From: Chitinophaga pinensis | Lineage (GTDB): Bacteria; Bacteroidota; Bacteroidia; M30B66 | Assembly: GCA_945883545.1 (NCBI GenBank) | Contig: CAMCXT010000010.1 | Coordinates: forward strand, 1 to 64,000 | DNA: 64,000 nt | Direction: 5' to 3' | Part shown: one piece after another, positions 1 through 7,636 of the stretch | How the letters are laid out: each line of letters starts with the position of its first letter | Position numbering within the stretch: position 1 is the first letter of the stretch | Position numbers and translations under genes: made by a program | The notes under the pieces: generated by a model | What the model was told of the DNA's origin: nothing | The model's input: only the letters and a program-made list of their open reading frames with translations | Databases searched by the model: none

Positions 1-347
1 CTGCTGTATTTAGAGGATCTGAAGCCTGATAATCCCCGATAATTCTCACGATTAAACAATCCTCTTGATCCAACCATGAGAAGAAATCGACGAATTTCTT
101 GCTGAAAAACGATGATCAAAGCAATGGCACCAACACCAATAAACTGACCTAGAATCGTAGCCAGAAGCTGCATGTTGAGTGTTTTTACAAACAGCCAGAT
201 CAGGTAGAACAATAAAATTCCGAAGAAAATATTGATGGCAGCAGTTCCTCGAACCAGGTTATACAGTTGATAAAGTAAAACCGCAACGATCAGAATATCG
301 ATTAGGTCGAGCCAGCCAACAGTAATAAATAGCGGAATTAATTGCAT
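1..347 (-). CDS. cdaA: Diadenylate cyclase CdaA, N-terminal part (cut by window edge)
   Basis: Only the first 115 residues are visible, from an ATG at the right end to the window edge. They contain three hydrophobic segments (about residues 13-31, 36-56 and 61-81) followed by QQEIRRFLLMVGSRG, the membrane anchor and linker seen in CdaA-type c-di-AMP synthases (TIGR00159). The catalytic DisA_N domain with its DGA and RHR motifs lies outside the window, so activity cannot be checked. The family makes c-di-AMP from two ATP at the inner membrane. In many Bacteroidota this gene directly follows folP; here folP is on the same strand but about 4.9 kb away, with an unrelated block between. The family call is firm from the N-terminal pattern, but rests on a fragment. 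Confidence 0.85.
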   Translation of the reverse strand, partial: MQLIPLFITVGWLDLIDILIVAVLLYQLYNLVRGTAAINIFFGILLFYLIWLFVKTLNMQLLATILGQFIGVGAIALIIVFQQEIRRFLLMVGSRGLFNRENYRGLSGFRSSKYS

Positions 348-422
348 CTCGACAAAGATAGTGTAGAATGATAGCGAAAGAATAAATGCTTAGTATCGTA
401 CATTTGGGAAGAAGAAAATTGA

Positions 423-929
423 ATGTTCAGGAGGATCAACTGGCTTTTTTTGTTTGTATTGCTGCTTTTGCAGATGGGCGGATTGTGGACATCATTGAAG
501 ATTCAACAAGGTTTACATCGGTGGGAGATGCTTGAGAGAATAGAATCCGATCCACTTCATTTGGTTACTATTAAAATGTCGGTACAGGAATATGAATCTT
601 GTTTAGTTGAACATGATGAAATACGATGGCATGGAGAAATGTATGACATTAAAGCAGAAACGCTAATTGGTGACACGATCGAATTGATAGCATTTCCAGA
701 TAAGGAAGAGGATCGGATTTTGGATCGACTCACGGTTTTGGAGGATAACCATCCATCGAGAAAAAATGGAGAAACATACCTCTTTGCCTTATCACGAATG
801 CTTTATTTACAGCCCACACTGGATTTTCAAATGTTAATTGTTGATTGCACAGTGAGTTCGGATTTTCAGTATTTACTCAATTGTGCGTCTCCTATTTTAT
901 TCCCCGAAGACTATCCACCTGAGATTTAG
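423..929 (+). CDS. Unknown small membrane-anchored or exported protein
   Basis: I do not recognise a named family. The 168-residue product starts with a basic MFRR and a hydrophobic stretch (about residues 7-24) that could be an uncleaved anchor or a signal peptide without an obvious cleavage site. The rest is soluble and acidic, with the phrase EIRWHGEMYDIKAET in the middle and two Cys in the C-terminal third. Similar small proteins with an E-I/F-x-x-x-G-x-M-Y-D phrase occur in Bacteroidota near TonB receptors and metal genes; this is from memory and only suggestive. It ends 45 bases before the TonB-dependent receptor on the same strand, so the two may be co-transcribed. The ATG at the start is the first in frame. 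Confidence 0.7.
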   Translation: MFRRINWLFLFVLLLLQMGGLWTSLKIQQGLHRWEMLERIESDPLHLVTIKMSVQEYESCLVEHDEIRWHGEMYDIKAETLIGDTIELIAFPDKEEDRILDRLTVLEDNHPSRKNGETYLFALSRMLYLQPTLDFQMLIVDCTVSSDFQYLLNCASPILFPEDYPPEI

Positions 930-974
930 TTGATTTTAAGTTTATCAATTTAAACAACTAATTGTTAAGCAACT

Positions 975-3203
975 ATGATTCAAAGATTTCTTTTTTGTTT
1001 CATGTGTATTGCATTGATTTGGACTAGAGCTTCGGCACAAACTACTCCCCAGCAGAATGCAAAAGATACCCTGAAAACAATCAATCTATTGAAAGTGGTG
1101 GTTTCGGTTAATAAAGATCCGGAAGTACTACGCACTGTAAATCAACAAGTTCAGATATTGAAAACGGAAGATTTGCAGCAATTACAAGCCCAATCAACTG
1201 CCGAAGTTTTGTCGAATATGGGCAATGTGTTTGTGCAGAAAAGTCAAATGGGAGGAGGAAGTCCTATACTCCGAGGTTTCGAGGCTAGTCGTATCTTACT
1301 TGTTGTTGACGGAGTTCGAATGAACAATTTGATCTACCGTTCGGGGCATTTACAAAATGCGATAACGATGGACAATAATTCACTTGAAAGAGTTGAAGTT
1401 TTGTTTGGTCCGAGCTCAACCGTTTATGGAAGTGATGCTTTGGGTGGAGTGGTTCATTTTTTCACCAAGTCGCCCATTTTTGCTGATTCCTTGGGACCGA
1501 AAGTGTTCAAGTCGAACGCATTTGCAAGGTATAGCGGAGTGAATGAAGAGCAGACATATCATGCTGATTTTCATTTAGGAAGCCAGAAATGGGCAAGTTT
1601 TACTTCTATCAACTTTTCGAATTTTGGCGATTTGATGGGTGGTAAAAACCAGAATCCGTTTTATCAAAAAGCCTATGGGGAGAGACCATTATATGTTTCA
1701 AGAATAGATGGAAAAGATTCTTTGGTTAAAAACGACAATCGATTTTTACAAGTTGGAAGTGCCTACACACAGTACGATATTGTTCAGAAAGTGGCCTTTC
1801 GACCAAATAAAAACATGAAACATTTGTTGAATATCCAGTATTCTAATACTAGCGATGTGCCTCGTTATGATCGACTAACAGATCCTAGTAGCAATGGTGG
1901 TTTGCGTTTTGCGGAATGGAATTATGGTCCTCAAGAAAGGCTCATGGCAGCTTATGATTTCGAGAAAAATGGTAATGGATTTTTCCAGTTTCTTCGTGCC
2001 GGAGCAAATTATCAGATGATTGAAGAAAGTAGGATTCAGCGAAATTTCGGCAATCCAATAAGAACTTCACGAATTGAAAATGTGGATGTTATTGGTGCGT
2101 TTTTGAACATGAAGCGAGTAAGCAAGGATCATGTATTACGCGTTGGTCTTGATGCTCAGTATAATATATTAACGTCTACTGCTTCTGTTTTGAATATTGA
2201 AACGAATGAAGAGTCGGCCGCTGATACTCGATATCCGGATGGGAACAATTCAATGTGGAATGTTTCAGCCTACTTGTCGCATACCTGGAAAATGAGTGAA
2301 ATCTTGACTTTGAACGATGGTTTTCGTGTAGGTTATAGTAGTTTGAATTCACAATTCGTGGATACTAGTTTTTTCAAACTCCCCTACTCGACTGTTGAGC
2401 AGAAAAATCCAGTATATTCTGGTAGTTTAGGAATAATCAGTACACCAACGGATGATTTGAAAATTTCATTGATGACATCCACAGGATTTCGTGTTCCGAA
2501 CGTGGATGATTTAAGCAAAGTGTTTGATTCAGCGCCTGGCGATTTGATTGTTCCCAATGCAAATATCCAACCGGAAAAAACAGTGAATTTCGAATTGGGG
2601 ATTACCAAAAGCTTTGGAAAAAAGGCGTATTGGGAGAATGTTGTCTATACTACTACATTCTTCGATGCTATTGTTACAGATGCATTTCAGTTCAATGGAC
2701 AAGATTCTATATTGTATGATGGAGTATTGAGTCGCGTTTTGGCTAACCAGAACAAAGGGGAAGCGCATTTATTTGGTTTTTCATCCAACTATATGGTTCA
2801 AGTTACAGATCATTTAAGTTGGCGTTCGAGTTTGAGTTACACATACGGACGAATTAAAACGGATACGACTGACTATCCCATGGATCATATTCCGCCATTG
2901 ATGGCAAGAACTCAATTGAGCTATAAGATTGGCAGAAGTTCGGCCGATTTCTTTGTGAATTACAATGGTTGGAAGCGCTTGAAGGATTACAACTTAAATG
3001 GCGAAGACAATGAACGTTATGCCATCTCCGAAGGGATGCCGGCTTGGTTTAACTTGAATTTACGTTTCACTTACAAATTGTTCGATGAGTTGGTTTTGCA
3101 GGCTGGTATAGATAATATCTTAGATACTCAATACCGTCATTTTGCTAGTGGAATCAATGCTCCTGGCAGAAATGTATTTGGGGCAATTCGATTGAATTTC
3201 TAA
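975..3203 (+). CDS. TonB-dependent outer membrane receptor (haem/siderophore type)
   Basis: The 742-residue protein has a signal peptide (about residues 1-22, ending ASAQ), a plug domain (about 45-170) and a 22-strand-type barrel ending in aromatic F, as expected for insertion by BAM. The plug carries GGGSPILRGFEASRILLVVD and later LERVEVLFGPSSTVYGSDA, strongly resembling haemin/haemoglobin and ferric-siderophore receptors of the HmuR/PhuR type. A NANIQPEKT segment corresponds to the NPDLKPE barrel motif. There is no carboxypeptidase-like N-terminal extension, unlike the receptor at 12270. It should move a substrate through the outer membrane using TonB-ExbBD, none of which is in the window. 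Substrate is not determinable here. A terminator-like hairpin follows at 3212-3259. Confidence 0.9.
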   Translation: MIQRFLFCFMCIALIWTRASAQTTPQQNAKDTLKTINLLKVVVSVNKDPEVLRTVNQQVQILKTEDLQQLQAQSTAEVLSNMGNVFVQKSQMGGGSPILRGFEASRILLVVDGVRMNNLIYRSGHLQNAITMDNNSLERVEVLFGPSSTVYGSDALGGVVHFFTKSPIFADSLGPKVFKSNAFARYSGVNEEQTYHADFHLGSQKWASFTSINFSNFGDLMGGKNQNPFYQKAYGERPLYVSRIDGKDSLVKNDNRFLQVGSAYTQYDIVQKVAFRPNKNMKHLLNIQYSNTSDVPRYDRLTDPSSNGGLRFAEWNYGPQERLMAAYDFEKNGNGFFQFLRAGANYQMIEESRIQRNFGNPIRTSRIENVDVIGAFLNMKRVSKDHVLRVGLDAQYNILTSTASVLNIETNEESAADTRYPDGNNSMWNVSAYLSHTWKMSEILTLNDGFRVGYSSLNSQFVDTSFFKLPYSTVEQKNPVYSGSLGIISTPTDDLKISLMTSTGFRVPNVDDLSKVFDSAPGDLIVPNANIQPEKTVNFELGITKSFGKKAYWENVVYTTTFFDAIVTDAFQFNGQDSILYDGVLSRVLANQNKGEAHLFGFSSNYMVQVTDHLSWRSSLSYTYGRIKTDTTDYPMDHIPPLMARTQLSYKIGRSSADFFVNYNGWKRLKDYNLNGEDNERYAISEGMPAWFNLNLRFTYKLFDELVLQAGIDNILDTQYRHFASGINAPGRNVFGAIRLNF

Positions 3204-3211
3204 ATTGACTT

Positions 3212-3259
3212 AGTCCGCAGGATTTAAAATGAGATTGTTTCTTCCTGCGGGCTATTTTT
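3212..3259 (+). terminator. Likely intrinsic terminator after the TonB receptor
   Basis: An 8 bp perfect stem, CCGCAGGA with TCCTGCGG, extended by AG/CT outside a mismatch, has a loop of about 20 bases and is followed by ATTTTTA. The loop is long, but position right after the stop codon and the T run support termination of the 423-3203 unit. Confidence 0.6.
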
Positions 3260-3317
3260 AATGACGAAATTGAGTTGCTATAAACGTGTTTGTAATATTT
3301 TCTAAATCGGAATATTG

Positions 3318-4259
3318 ATGAAAAGATTGACCTTGTTGTTTCTTGTTTTTCAGCTGTTTTCAAGTAGTTTAAGTGCCCAAGAGAAGTTCAAAATAAAAGA
3401 ACTCGAAAAGTCTTTAGAGTTAATACCTGCGGGAAGCTTTCACTATGGTCAAAGCGATTCGGACGTACCTTTTCCAAACATCACAAGATCGAGGGTGATA
3501 ACAGTTGATAGCTTTTACATTTTTAACCATGAAGTAACCAACGGAGAATATCAAGCGTTTATAAAAGATATACAATCCAAGGATACTACTTATTACAAGC
3601 AATTGCTTCCGGATACGCTTGTTTGGCGAGATAGATATTCTTACTCCGAGCCTATGGTAGACTACTATTTTCGACATCCAGCATATCGAAATTGTCCAGT
3701 TTTAGGAATAAGTTATGAGCAGGCTGAAAGTTATTGTAAGTGGCTAACTCAAAAATACTTGAGTGAAAACAAGCGAAAGTTTAAGCGAGTAGAATTTAAA
3801 TTGCCAACAATTGCAGAGTGGACTTATGCAGCTAAAGGTGGATTGGATCTTTCAAGATTTCCTTGGAAAGGAAATTCGATGCAGGATAAAGATGGAAAAT
3901 GGATGGCGAAGTTTAGGGTAATACCGCAAGATGGGATTGGATATGAGAACATCCCAGTGCAAAAATTAGATGGAAAAATAGAACATAGAAAAATACTCAC
4001 GGCCTCTGGCTGGTTTGGTGCAAACGATATGGATCATTGGATTGTATCTCCGGTTAAGTCTTACCCTGCAAATGGTTATGGCTTGTATGATATGGCTGGG
4101 AATGTTGAAGAATATGTTTTGGAAAAGGGTGTTACCAAAGGAGGTAGCTGGAAGGATACAGGTTATTATCTGAACATTCAAGTTGAAGAACTTTACGATT
4201 CGACCAGTTTAACTTCCTCTGAGCGCGGTTTTAGGTTTGTGACGAAATTGAATAGATAA
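3318..4259 (+). CDS. SUMF1/GldK-J-like exported protein, probably non-catalytic
   Basis: A signal peptide (residues 1-20, SLSAQ end) is followed by a formylglycine-generating-enzyme-like (FGE-sulfatase, SUMF1) fold: LIPAGSFHYGQSD near the start, FYIFNHEVTNGEYQAF, PVLGISYEQAESYCKWL, KLPTIAEWTYAAKGG, then GYGLYDMAGNVEEYV and GGSWKD, ending ERGFRFV. The two catalytic Cys of true FGE in the C-terminal part are absent (the last core segment reads GFRFV), so it is more like the structural T9SS/gliding proteins GldK and GldJ than an enzyme. It lacks a lipobox, unlike GldJ/GldK. Start: an in-frame TTG lies one codon upstream, but the ATG here is preferred. It stands alone after the receptor's terminator. 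Confidence 0.8.
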   Translation: MKRLTLLFLVFQLFSSSLSAQEKFKIKELEKSLELIPAGSFHYGQSDSDVPFPNITRSRVITVDSFYIFNHEVTNGEYQAFIKDIQSKDTTYYKQLLPDTLVWRDRYSYSEPMVDYYFRHPAYRNCPVLGISYEQAESYCKWLTQKYLSENKRKFKRVEFKLPTIAEWTYAAKGGLDLSRFPWKGNSMQDKDGKWMAKFRVIPQDGIGYENIPVQKLDGKIEHRKILTASGWFGANDMDHWIVSPVKSYPANGYGLYDMAGNVEEYVLEKGVTKGGSWKDTGYYLNIQVEELYDSTSLTSSERGFRFVTKLNR

Positions 4260-4468
4260 ATGTTGTCTGTTTTAAACAATAAATGATGAATTACTTATTA
4301 GTATGATTGCTTGTTGATGAAATTTCATTGATCCAAAATATAACACCAAGTCTTATCAGATTCTTAGTAAAATTAGGAGCTTCAGGATTCACGAAAAGCT
4401 GATCAACTCAAGCATCAAGTCCATAAGTTAAATCATGGGCCAAAATAGATTACTTGGAGTTGAGTAGT

Positions 4469-4553
4469 GTTCGAAACTTGATTTGGAAAATTCATGATTT
4501 TTTTTGTGGGAAATTCCCACACCTATCCCCTTCCCAGTGGCAATTTCGGAGGA
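4469..4553 (-). repeat. Dispersed hairpin repeat, copy 1
   Basis: On the minus strand it reads TCCGAAATTGCCACTGGGAA, then GGGG, then the 17-base palindrome TGTGGGAATTTCCCACA, an A run, and TTCCAAATCAAGTTTCGAAC. This is nearly identical to copy 2 and recognisably the same element as copies 3-6. Confidence 0.85.
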
Positions 4554-4765
4554 AAGGAAATGATGGACAAGTGGAAACTCGTGTTGCAGTGAAAAGTTAT
4601 CCGATTGCTTGTTGATGGAATTTCATCCATCCAAATAGTTCAATAGAACTTTACTGCAACTCCAGTAAAATCAAGTTCATCGAAAATTAAGTAATGATTA
4701 TCAACTGAACGCCGAGCTCGATGATAGAATCATTTTCCTAAATAGTATAATTGGCGAGGGGAATT

Positions 4766-4848
4766 GTTCGAAACTTGATTTGGAAAATTCATGATTTTTT
4801 TGTGGGAAATTCCCACACCTATCCCCTTCCCAGTGGTAATTTCGGAGG
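4766..4848 (-). repeat. Dispersed hairpin repeat, copy 2
   Basis: Minus-strand order of blocks: TCCGAAATTACCACTGGGAA, GGGGATAGG, palindrome TGTGGGAATTTCCCACA, A run, TTTTCCAAATCAAGTTTCG. It is the best reference for the family and lies one 297 base period from copy 1. Confidence 0.85.
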
Positions 4849-5062
4849 AATTGAAATAATGAACAAGGATAAAATTTGGGTGCATTGAAAAGTTATCCGA
4901 ACTGTTGTTGATGAAATTTCATCCATCCAATTAGTTCAACCGAATTTAACTGCTTCTGTAGTAAAATCAGGTTCTTCAGAAATTAAGAATCGATTCTTAC
5001 TCAGGAACCTAAGCTGGTTGATAGAATCATTTTCCTAAATAGCTTAATTGTTGAGGGTAACT

Positions 5063-5147
5063 GTTAGAAACTTAATTTGGAATAGTCATGCTTTTTTTGT
5101 GGGATAAATCCCAAGCTATTCCCCTTCCCAGTGGTAATTTCGGAGGA
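5063..5147 (-). repeat. Dispersed hairpin repeat, copy 3
   Basis: It has the same block order as copy 2, but the hairpin has become TGGGATTTATCCCA, preceded by GGGGAATAGCT. In this part it is closer to copy 6 (33.8 kb) than to its tandem neighbours, so the units are not simply recent duplicates of each other. Confidence 0.8.
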
Positions 5148-5251
5148 AAGGCTACAAGGAACAAGGACAAAATTGTGATCGGCTCAAAAGTTATCCGAAC
5201 AAATGTTGAATACGATGTAATTATATTGATATCAGCGAATTACAACATTGC

Positions 5252-6130
5252 CTATCCACAAGAGTTATATTTTTCGTAAACCTCAATAGCCTCAAACGCT
5301 TCTCTACAATCATGCACTCTCAGAATGTTTGCCCCCTTCTGTAAAGCAAGCATGTGTAAAGCAGTTGTTGCATTCAATGCTTCTGATGCATCAATATTTA
5401 AAAGTCTAGTGACCATACTTTTTCTTGAAACTCCAACAAGCAAGGGAACTCGAATATGTTTGAATTCATCAAGGTGATGAAGTAAAGTATAGTTGTGTTC
5501 AAGCGATTTCCCAAAACCAAAACCGGGATCTACAATCACATCAGAAACGCCAAGTTGAAACAACTGTTGGAGTTTGGTCACTAGTTCAGATATTACTTCC
5601 TGGGTTACGTTTTTGTAGTGAGGATTTTTCTGCATTTCGGCTGGTGTGCCTTGCATGTGCATCATCACATAAGGAACCTTCAAATCGGAAACTGTTCTAA
5701 ACATGTTTTTGTCGAGTGCTCCTGCAGAAATATCGTTGATCAAATCAGCTCCCTCTAAAACGGATTTGCGAGCTACCTCAGAATGATAGGTATCCACCGA
5801 AAGGTGAGTTTTTGGAAATCGTGATCTAATAGCTTTTAATACTGGTGATAACCGCTCCCATTCTTCAGTAGGGTCTGAAATGGAGGAGCCCGGTTTAGAG
5901 GTTGATGCGCCTAAATCCAAAAAGGAAGCACCACCTGTAACATGTTTTTCTGCTAAACTAATTGCGGCATCAATCGAACTTGCGCGACTGTCCTTGTGAA
6001 AAGAATCATTATTCACATTGACAATACCCATTATCTTGGCTTTTTCGAAGGAAACGATTTTTCCTTGAACACAAATTGATGGTATATTCGACAGGGATGT
6101 TAATTTCGCACCCAATTCATTTGGCTTCAT
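5252..6130 (-). CDS. folP: Dihydropteroate synthase
   Basis: This 292-residue enzyme joins 4-aminobenzoate to the dihydropterin pyrophosphate in folate synthesis. Visible family motifs, in order: IMGIVNVNNDSF (pterin loop 1), LDLGASTSKPGS (loop 2), HLSVDTYHSEVA, LINDISAG, YVMMHMQGTP, VDPGFGFGKS, GVSRKSM and ILRVHD. Loop 1 reads NVNNDSF instead of the usual NVTPDSF, and loop 2 has S-K before the conserved P, as is partly usual in Bacteroidota. The frame is open upstream, but the first ATG is at 6130; its start codon overlaps by two bases the start of the divergent DUF1599 gene. A TTG at codon 6 is an alternative start. A perfect TATCTTTG box at 6173-6180 (minus strand) gives a leader of about 40 bases. 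Confidence 0.95.
   Translation of the reverse strand: MKPNELGAKLTSLSNIPSICVQGKIVSFEKAKIMGIVNVNNDSFHKDSRASSIDAAISLAEKHVTGGASFLDLGASTSKPGSSISDPTEEWERLSPVLKAIRSRFPKTHLSVDTYHSEVARKSVLEGADLINDISAGALDKNMFRTVSDLKVPYVMMHMQGTPAEMQKNPHYKNVTQEVISELVTKLQQLFQLGVSDVIVDPGFGFGKSLEHNYTLLHHLDEFKHIRVPLLVGVSRKSMVTRLLNIDASEALNATTALHMLALQKGANILRVHDCREAFEAIEVYEKYNSCG
6101..6108 (+). promoter_or_regulatory. Possible -7 box for the DUF1599 gene
   Basis: TAATTTCG differs by one base from the Bacteroidota consensus TAnnTTTG and lies 20 bases before the ATG at 6129, inside the folP coding region on the other strand. No clear -33 element was identified. Confidence 0.35.
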
Positions 6131-6671
6131 GCAACAAACTTCGGAACAATTTGATCGCGTAATTGCGAGATGCAAAGATATTTTTCTCAAGAAGAACAAC
6201 GACTATGGTACGTCATGGCGAATATTGAGAAGCAGTTCGATTACTGATCAGATTTACATTAAAGCAACACGTATTCGAGGAATTGAAACTTCTGGTAATC
6301 ATAAAGTTGACGAAGGAATTGAGCCTGAATTCATTGGGATTGTGAATTATTCGATTCTGGGTTTGATTCAATTGAAATTGACCGACAATGATCCAATTGA
6401 GCTCGAAGCCGAAAGAACTGAAAAACTTTATGATTCTACTGTTGCCGAAGTGAAGGACCTAATGATGATGAAGAATCACGACTATGGTGAAGCTTGGAGA
6501 AATATGCGCGTGAGTTCGTTTACAGATATGGTTTTGATGAGATTGATGCGCATTCGACAAATTGAAGACAACCAAGGACAAACACTTGTATCTGAAGGAA
6601 TTGATGCCAATTACATGGACATGATGAACTATTCGGTTTTTGCGTTGATCAAACTTACAGAGGAGAATTAG
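6129..6671 (+). CDS. DUF1599 domain protein (two tandem copies)
   Basis: The 180-residue protein consists of two related halves. Residues about 7-90 contain CKDIFLKKNNDYGTSWRILR, RIRGIE, VDEGIEPEFIGIVNYSILGL; residues about 98-178 repeat this as VKDLMMMKNHDYGEAWRNMR, RIRQIE, VSEGIDANYMDMMNYSVFAL. The DYG-x-x-W-R and N-Y-S-(I/V) motifs identify DUF1599, which has no established function. Such proteins are typically found between folP and a DoxX-like gene in Bacteroidota, exactly as here. The start codon overlaps head to head with that of folP. The gene is followed after 8 bases by the DoxX-like gene, so they are likely one operon. Confidence 0.9.
   Translation: MQQTSEQFDRVIARCKDIFLKKNNDYGTSWRILRSSSITDQIYIKATRIRGIETSGNHKVDEGIEPEFIGIVNYSILGLIQLKLTDNDPIELEAERTEKLYDSTVAEVKDLMMMKNHDYGEAWRNMRVSSFTDMVLMRLMRIRQIEDNQGQTLVSEGIDANYMDMMNYSVFALIKLTEEN
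6173..6180 (-). promoter_or_regulatory. folP -7 promoter box inside the DUF1599 gene
   Basis: The minus strand reads TATCTTTG, a perfect match to TAnnTTTG, 43 bases before the folP ATG. It lies in codons 15-18 of the opposing DUF1599 gene, so folP transcription would begin antisense to that gene. Confidence 0.55.
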
Positions 6672-6679
6672 AACTGGTT

Positions 6680-7633
6680 ATGAAATACTTGGTATTGATA
6701 AGCAGACTGCTGGTTGGAAGTTATCTAATCATAACAGGGTTTTTCGATGCCAACGATGTTATTGGTTATGCATACAAGTTGGAAGTTTTTTCCACAAGCC
6801 TAGATTTAAAATCTCTAGTTTCCACATCGGTTTTGCAAGCTGGGTTTTTCAGTTTTGTTTCTACTGCACTTGGAGCAATGTTGCTGCTAGGTGAGAAAGT
6901 GAGGATGACACTGTTATTGGTTACATTGTTTGTGCTATTGAATTTAATATCAGTCATCTTCCTTTCCAATCATATTGAAGACAACTCATGGAATAATGTT
7001 ATTTTTCAATTCCTTCTATTGCTTCTTTGCATTTACATGATGATGAAAAGAAGCAAAATAAAACCTCTGTTTTCACCGATCAAACAAAAAGTAACATTAA
7101 CAACCTTTATTCTAGTTGCTGCAGTAATTCCGATCTATTCATACAGTTTCTTGCCTATAGTTGATTTTGGGAATTATCCGGTTGGTGTAGACATTCAAGT
7201 CGTTACAGATGAAGGAAATCGAACCTTTAACTGTTTCGAAATGGATGGTAGCAGTGCAACCAAGAAAATGTTGGAATACGAAGGTCATCAGTTTTTATTG
7301 ATCATCGAAGACATTAAATCGTGCCATTCTAATGCTTTCCCAAAGTGCAATCTATTAGCAACTGAAGTAGAAAAACAGGGCATCCCGATTTATGGAATAG
7401 CTTCAAATAATCCTTCGGAGATTGAAGATTTCAGACATGAGGTGCAGGCTGCTTATCCTTTCATGCAGGCCGAACAACAAGTTTTAAGATCCATGATTCG
7501 GTCTAACCCCGGACTGATTTTACTTGATGGTTCAACAATCGTCGCGAAATGGCATTTTAATTCAGTACCTTCTTTTGTTGATGTGGCATCAGAATTCAAA
7601 CTGAAGAAAGGTGGGCCACCACTAATTCAATAA
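6680..7633 (+). CDS. DoxX-like membrane protein with thioredoxin-like C-terminus (BT_3928 family)
   Basis: Four hydrophobic segments in the first about 160 residues (beginning LISRLLVGSYLIITGF) fit the DoxX fold; a further one near residue 160 leads into a soluble C-terminal domain. That part (about 195-317) has FLLIIEDIKSCHSNAF, IPIYGIASNN and a closing NPGLILLDGSTIVAKW, the layout of a thioredoxin-like domain, but with C-H-S-N in place of CxxC. This matches the BT_3928 family that follows DUF1599 genes in Bacteroidota. Its role is not established; redox or quinone-linked work at the inner membrane is inference. It ends 3 bases before mnmE and is probably co-transcribed with it. Confidence 0.82.
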   Translation: MKYLVLISRLLVGSYLIITGFFDANDVIGYAYKLEVFSTSLDLKSLVSTSVLQAGFFSFVSTALGAMLLLGEKVRMTLLLVTLFVLLNLISVIFLSNHIEDNSWNNVIFQFLLLLLCIYMMMKRSKIKPLFSPIKQKVTLTTFILVAAVIPIYSYSFLPIVDFGNYPVGVDIQVVTDEGNRTFNCFEMDGSSATKKMLEYEGHQFLLIIEDIKSCHSNAFPKCNLLATEVEKQGIPIYGIASNNPSEIEDFRHEVQAAYPFMQAEQQVLRSMIRSNPGLILLDGSTIVAKWHFNSVPSFVDVASEFKLKKGGPPLIQ

Positions 7634-7636
7634 ACA

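Larger units (their letters stand above)
4303..5204. repeat. Tandem array of three ~297 bp imperfect units
   Basis: The same order of sequence blocks recurs with a 297 base period: GTTCGAAACTTG-like blocks begin at 4469, 4766 and 5063, and GTTGATG(A/G)AATTTCAT blocks begin at 4313, 4611 and 4907. Each unit has two palindromes: GATGAAATTTCATC-type near its start and a hairpin (TGTGGGAAATTCCCACA in units 1 and 2, TGGGATAAATCCCA in unit 3). Units 1 and 2 are very alike around the hairpin; unit 3 has diverged. There is no convincing gene. The hairpin block belongs to the dispersed family also present near 20.8, 21.1 and 33.8 kb. Confidence 0.85.

Noticed and set aside
5088-5279. Open frame of 63 codons at the end of the tandem array
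   Set aside because: It runs through copy 3 of the dispersed hairpin repeat and overlaps the folP 3' end; the translated sequence is repeat-derived without a family.
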